A stretch of DNA of 64,000 bases from Hermetia illucens (lineage: Eukaryota; Arthropoda; Insecta; Diptera; Stratiomyidae): assembly GCF_905115235.1 (NCBI RefSeq), contig NC_051851.1, forward strand, positions 116,754,868 to 116,818,867, in the 5' to 3' direction. Both the position numbers and the translations under genes were made by a program. How positions within the stretch are numbered: position 1 is the stretch's first letter; every line of letters starts with the position of its first letter. The notes beneath the pieces are model-generated. The model saw nothing but the letters and a program-made list of their open reading frames with translations, did no database searches and had not been told where the DNA came from. Shown one piece after another: positions 63,199 through 64,000 of this stretch.

Positions 63199-64000
63199 TT
63201 TATCCTTTATTCCCATAAATTATTAAAATATTTCAACATGCAAAACAAGCTAAGTTACGAAAACATGAGGGCGAAATGAAAACAAACCAAACAAATATTT
63301 GTACAAATATATTTCCTTACAATTTGTTATAATTATTTGCTTTTATGCTTTTCCACTTTCATATTTCTTAACGAATCGTTTGATTTATATCCTTAGGGAT
63401 CTAAAAATGATTACAAACAATTTAGTCGATTTCCCTGCTTAAAAGCACTCCACTTTGGTACTGTTTGGATTATTTTACTTTTTAACATTTTATTTTGTTT
63501 CTCTTACTACTTAATTATTGTTTAATGAATCGATTATTATGAAAAACTCTATTTGAAAAACAAAAAGAAAAGTCTTTACTATCTTACAAAAAGGATAGAA
63601 ATTACGTTTGATAGTTGTGATTGTTTTAAAAATACTTACTTTAGCCACGTTGCTCATACATTTTTAGGCAAAAATAATATCGAACGGTTACAAAGTAATG
63701 AGAAGTATTAGACTGAATTATACCATGAACTTAAGGGTAATACATATTGTAAAAATGTTAGTACACATAAAGGTTTTGATAGTTAGATTGGCTTTATAGG
63801 AAGGATTCAAGTACATATCAAAGCTTATTTCTATAAAAAGAGAATCTATTCCATAATATCTTTTCTTCTGAATTAGTATAAGTCCGAACGTTGCCCCTCA
63901 TGACGGATACAGTCCCATGAAAGTGAAAACAATTGTTGATGGGGATGCATTCAATGCAACCCTTGATTTTATGAGAAACAAATAACCTTTTTAGTTTTGA
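63199..64000. other. AT-rich spacer at the window end
   Basis: No gene, domain or known repeat recognised in this roughly 800-bp stretch. Confidence 0.45.

Overview
This is a repeat-rich nuclear segment from an insect, most likely a fly (Diptera). The evidence is three spliced host genes with insect-like proteins and short introns, AT-rich spacer DNA, and many decayed LINE, Tc1/mariner, hAT, piggyBac-like and BEL/Pao copies. A brachyceran fly with a large genome would fit, but the species cannot be read from the sequence. There are no prokaryotic features, rRNA, true tRNA genes or CRISPR.

Host genes. (1) 27,297-28,748 (+): a six-exon GHITM/TMBIM5-type mitochondrial inner-membrane protein of 334 aa. 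(2) 46,808 down to 38,479 (-): nuclear transcription factor Y subunit beta (NF-YB). Two 5' exons carry the histone fold. The C-terminus is on two small exons about 7.5 kb further on, across an intron full of transposons. (3) 47,354-56,289 (+): methionine aminopeptidase 2 (MetAP2), 485 aa in three exons with a 7.4-kb first intron. NF-YB and MetAP2 are transcribed divergently from a shared region of about 545 bp.

Repeats. Two RTE/BovB-like LINE families recur. RTE-A ends in (ATG)n and RTE-B in a GAAGAA-rich tail. RTE-A has one copy with an uninterrupted 632-codon reverse transcriptase ORF (11,273-13,171), inserted into an older LINE (LINE-D). Other LINE remains are LINE-C, an R1-clade piece nested in RTE-B with a target-site duplication, and an RNase H-bearing LINE. 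A tRNA-headed SINE has six copies. Its 3' end resembles that of RTE-A, which suggests that RTE-A machinery moved it. A dispersed non-coding family, called PTR here (palindrome-tail repeat), ends in a hairpin of the type AAGGTTTTGT...ACAAAACCTT and occurs at about a dozen sites. DNA transposons are a nearly full-length mariner with terminal inverted repeats (8,063-9,331), a second mariner remnant, a Tc1 remnant, a piggyBac-like fragment and a 1.1-kb hAT-type non-autonomous element in the NF-YB intron. A broken BEL/Pao fossil occupies about 13.8-17.0 kb.

Layout. 1-26.5 kb is layered transposon debris. 27-29 kb is the GHITM gene. 29.5-36.5 kb is LINE debris. 36.5-38.4 kb is spacer with two long hairpins. 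38.4-56.5 kb is the NF-YB/MetAP2 pair with its transposon-filled introns. 56.5-64 kb is AT-rich spacer with a miRNA-like hairpin and more LINE and SINE copies.
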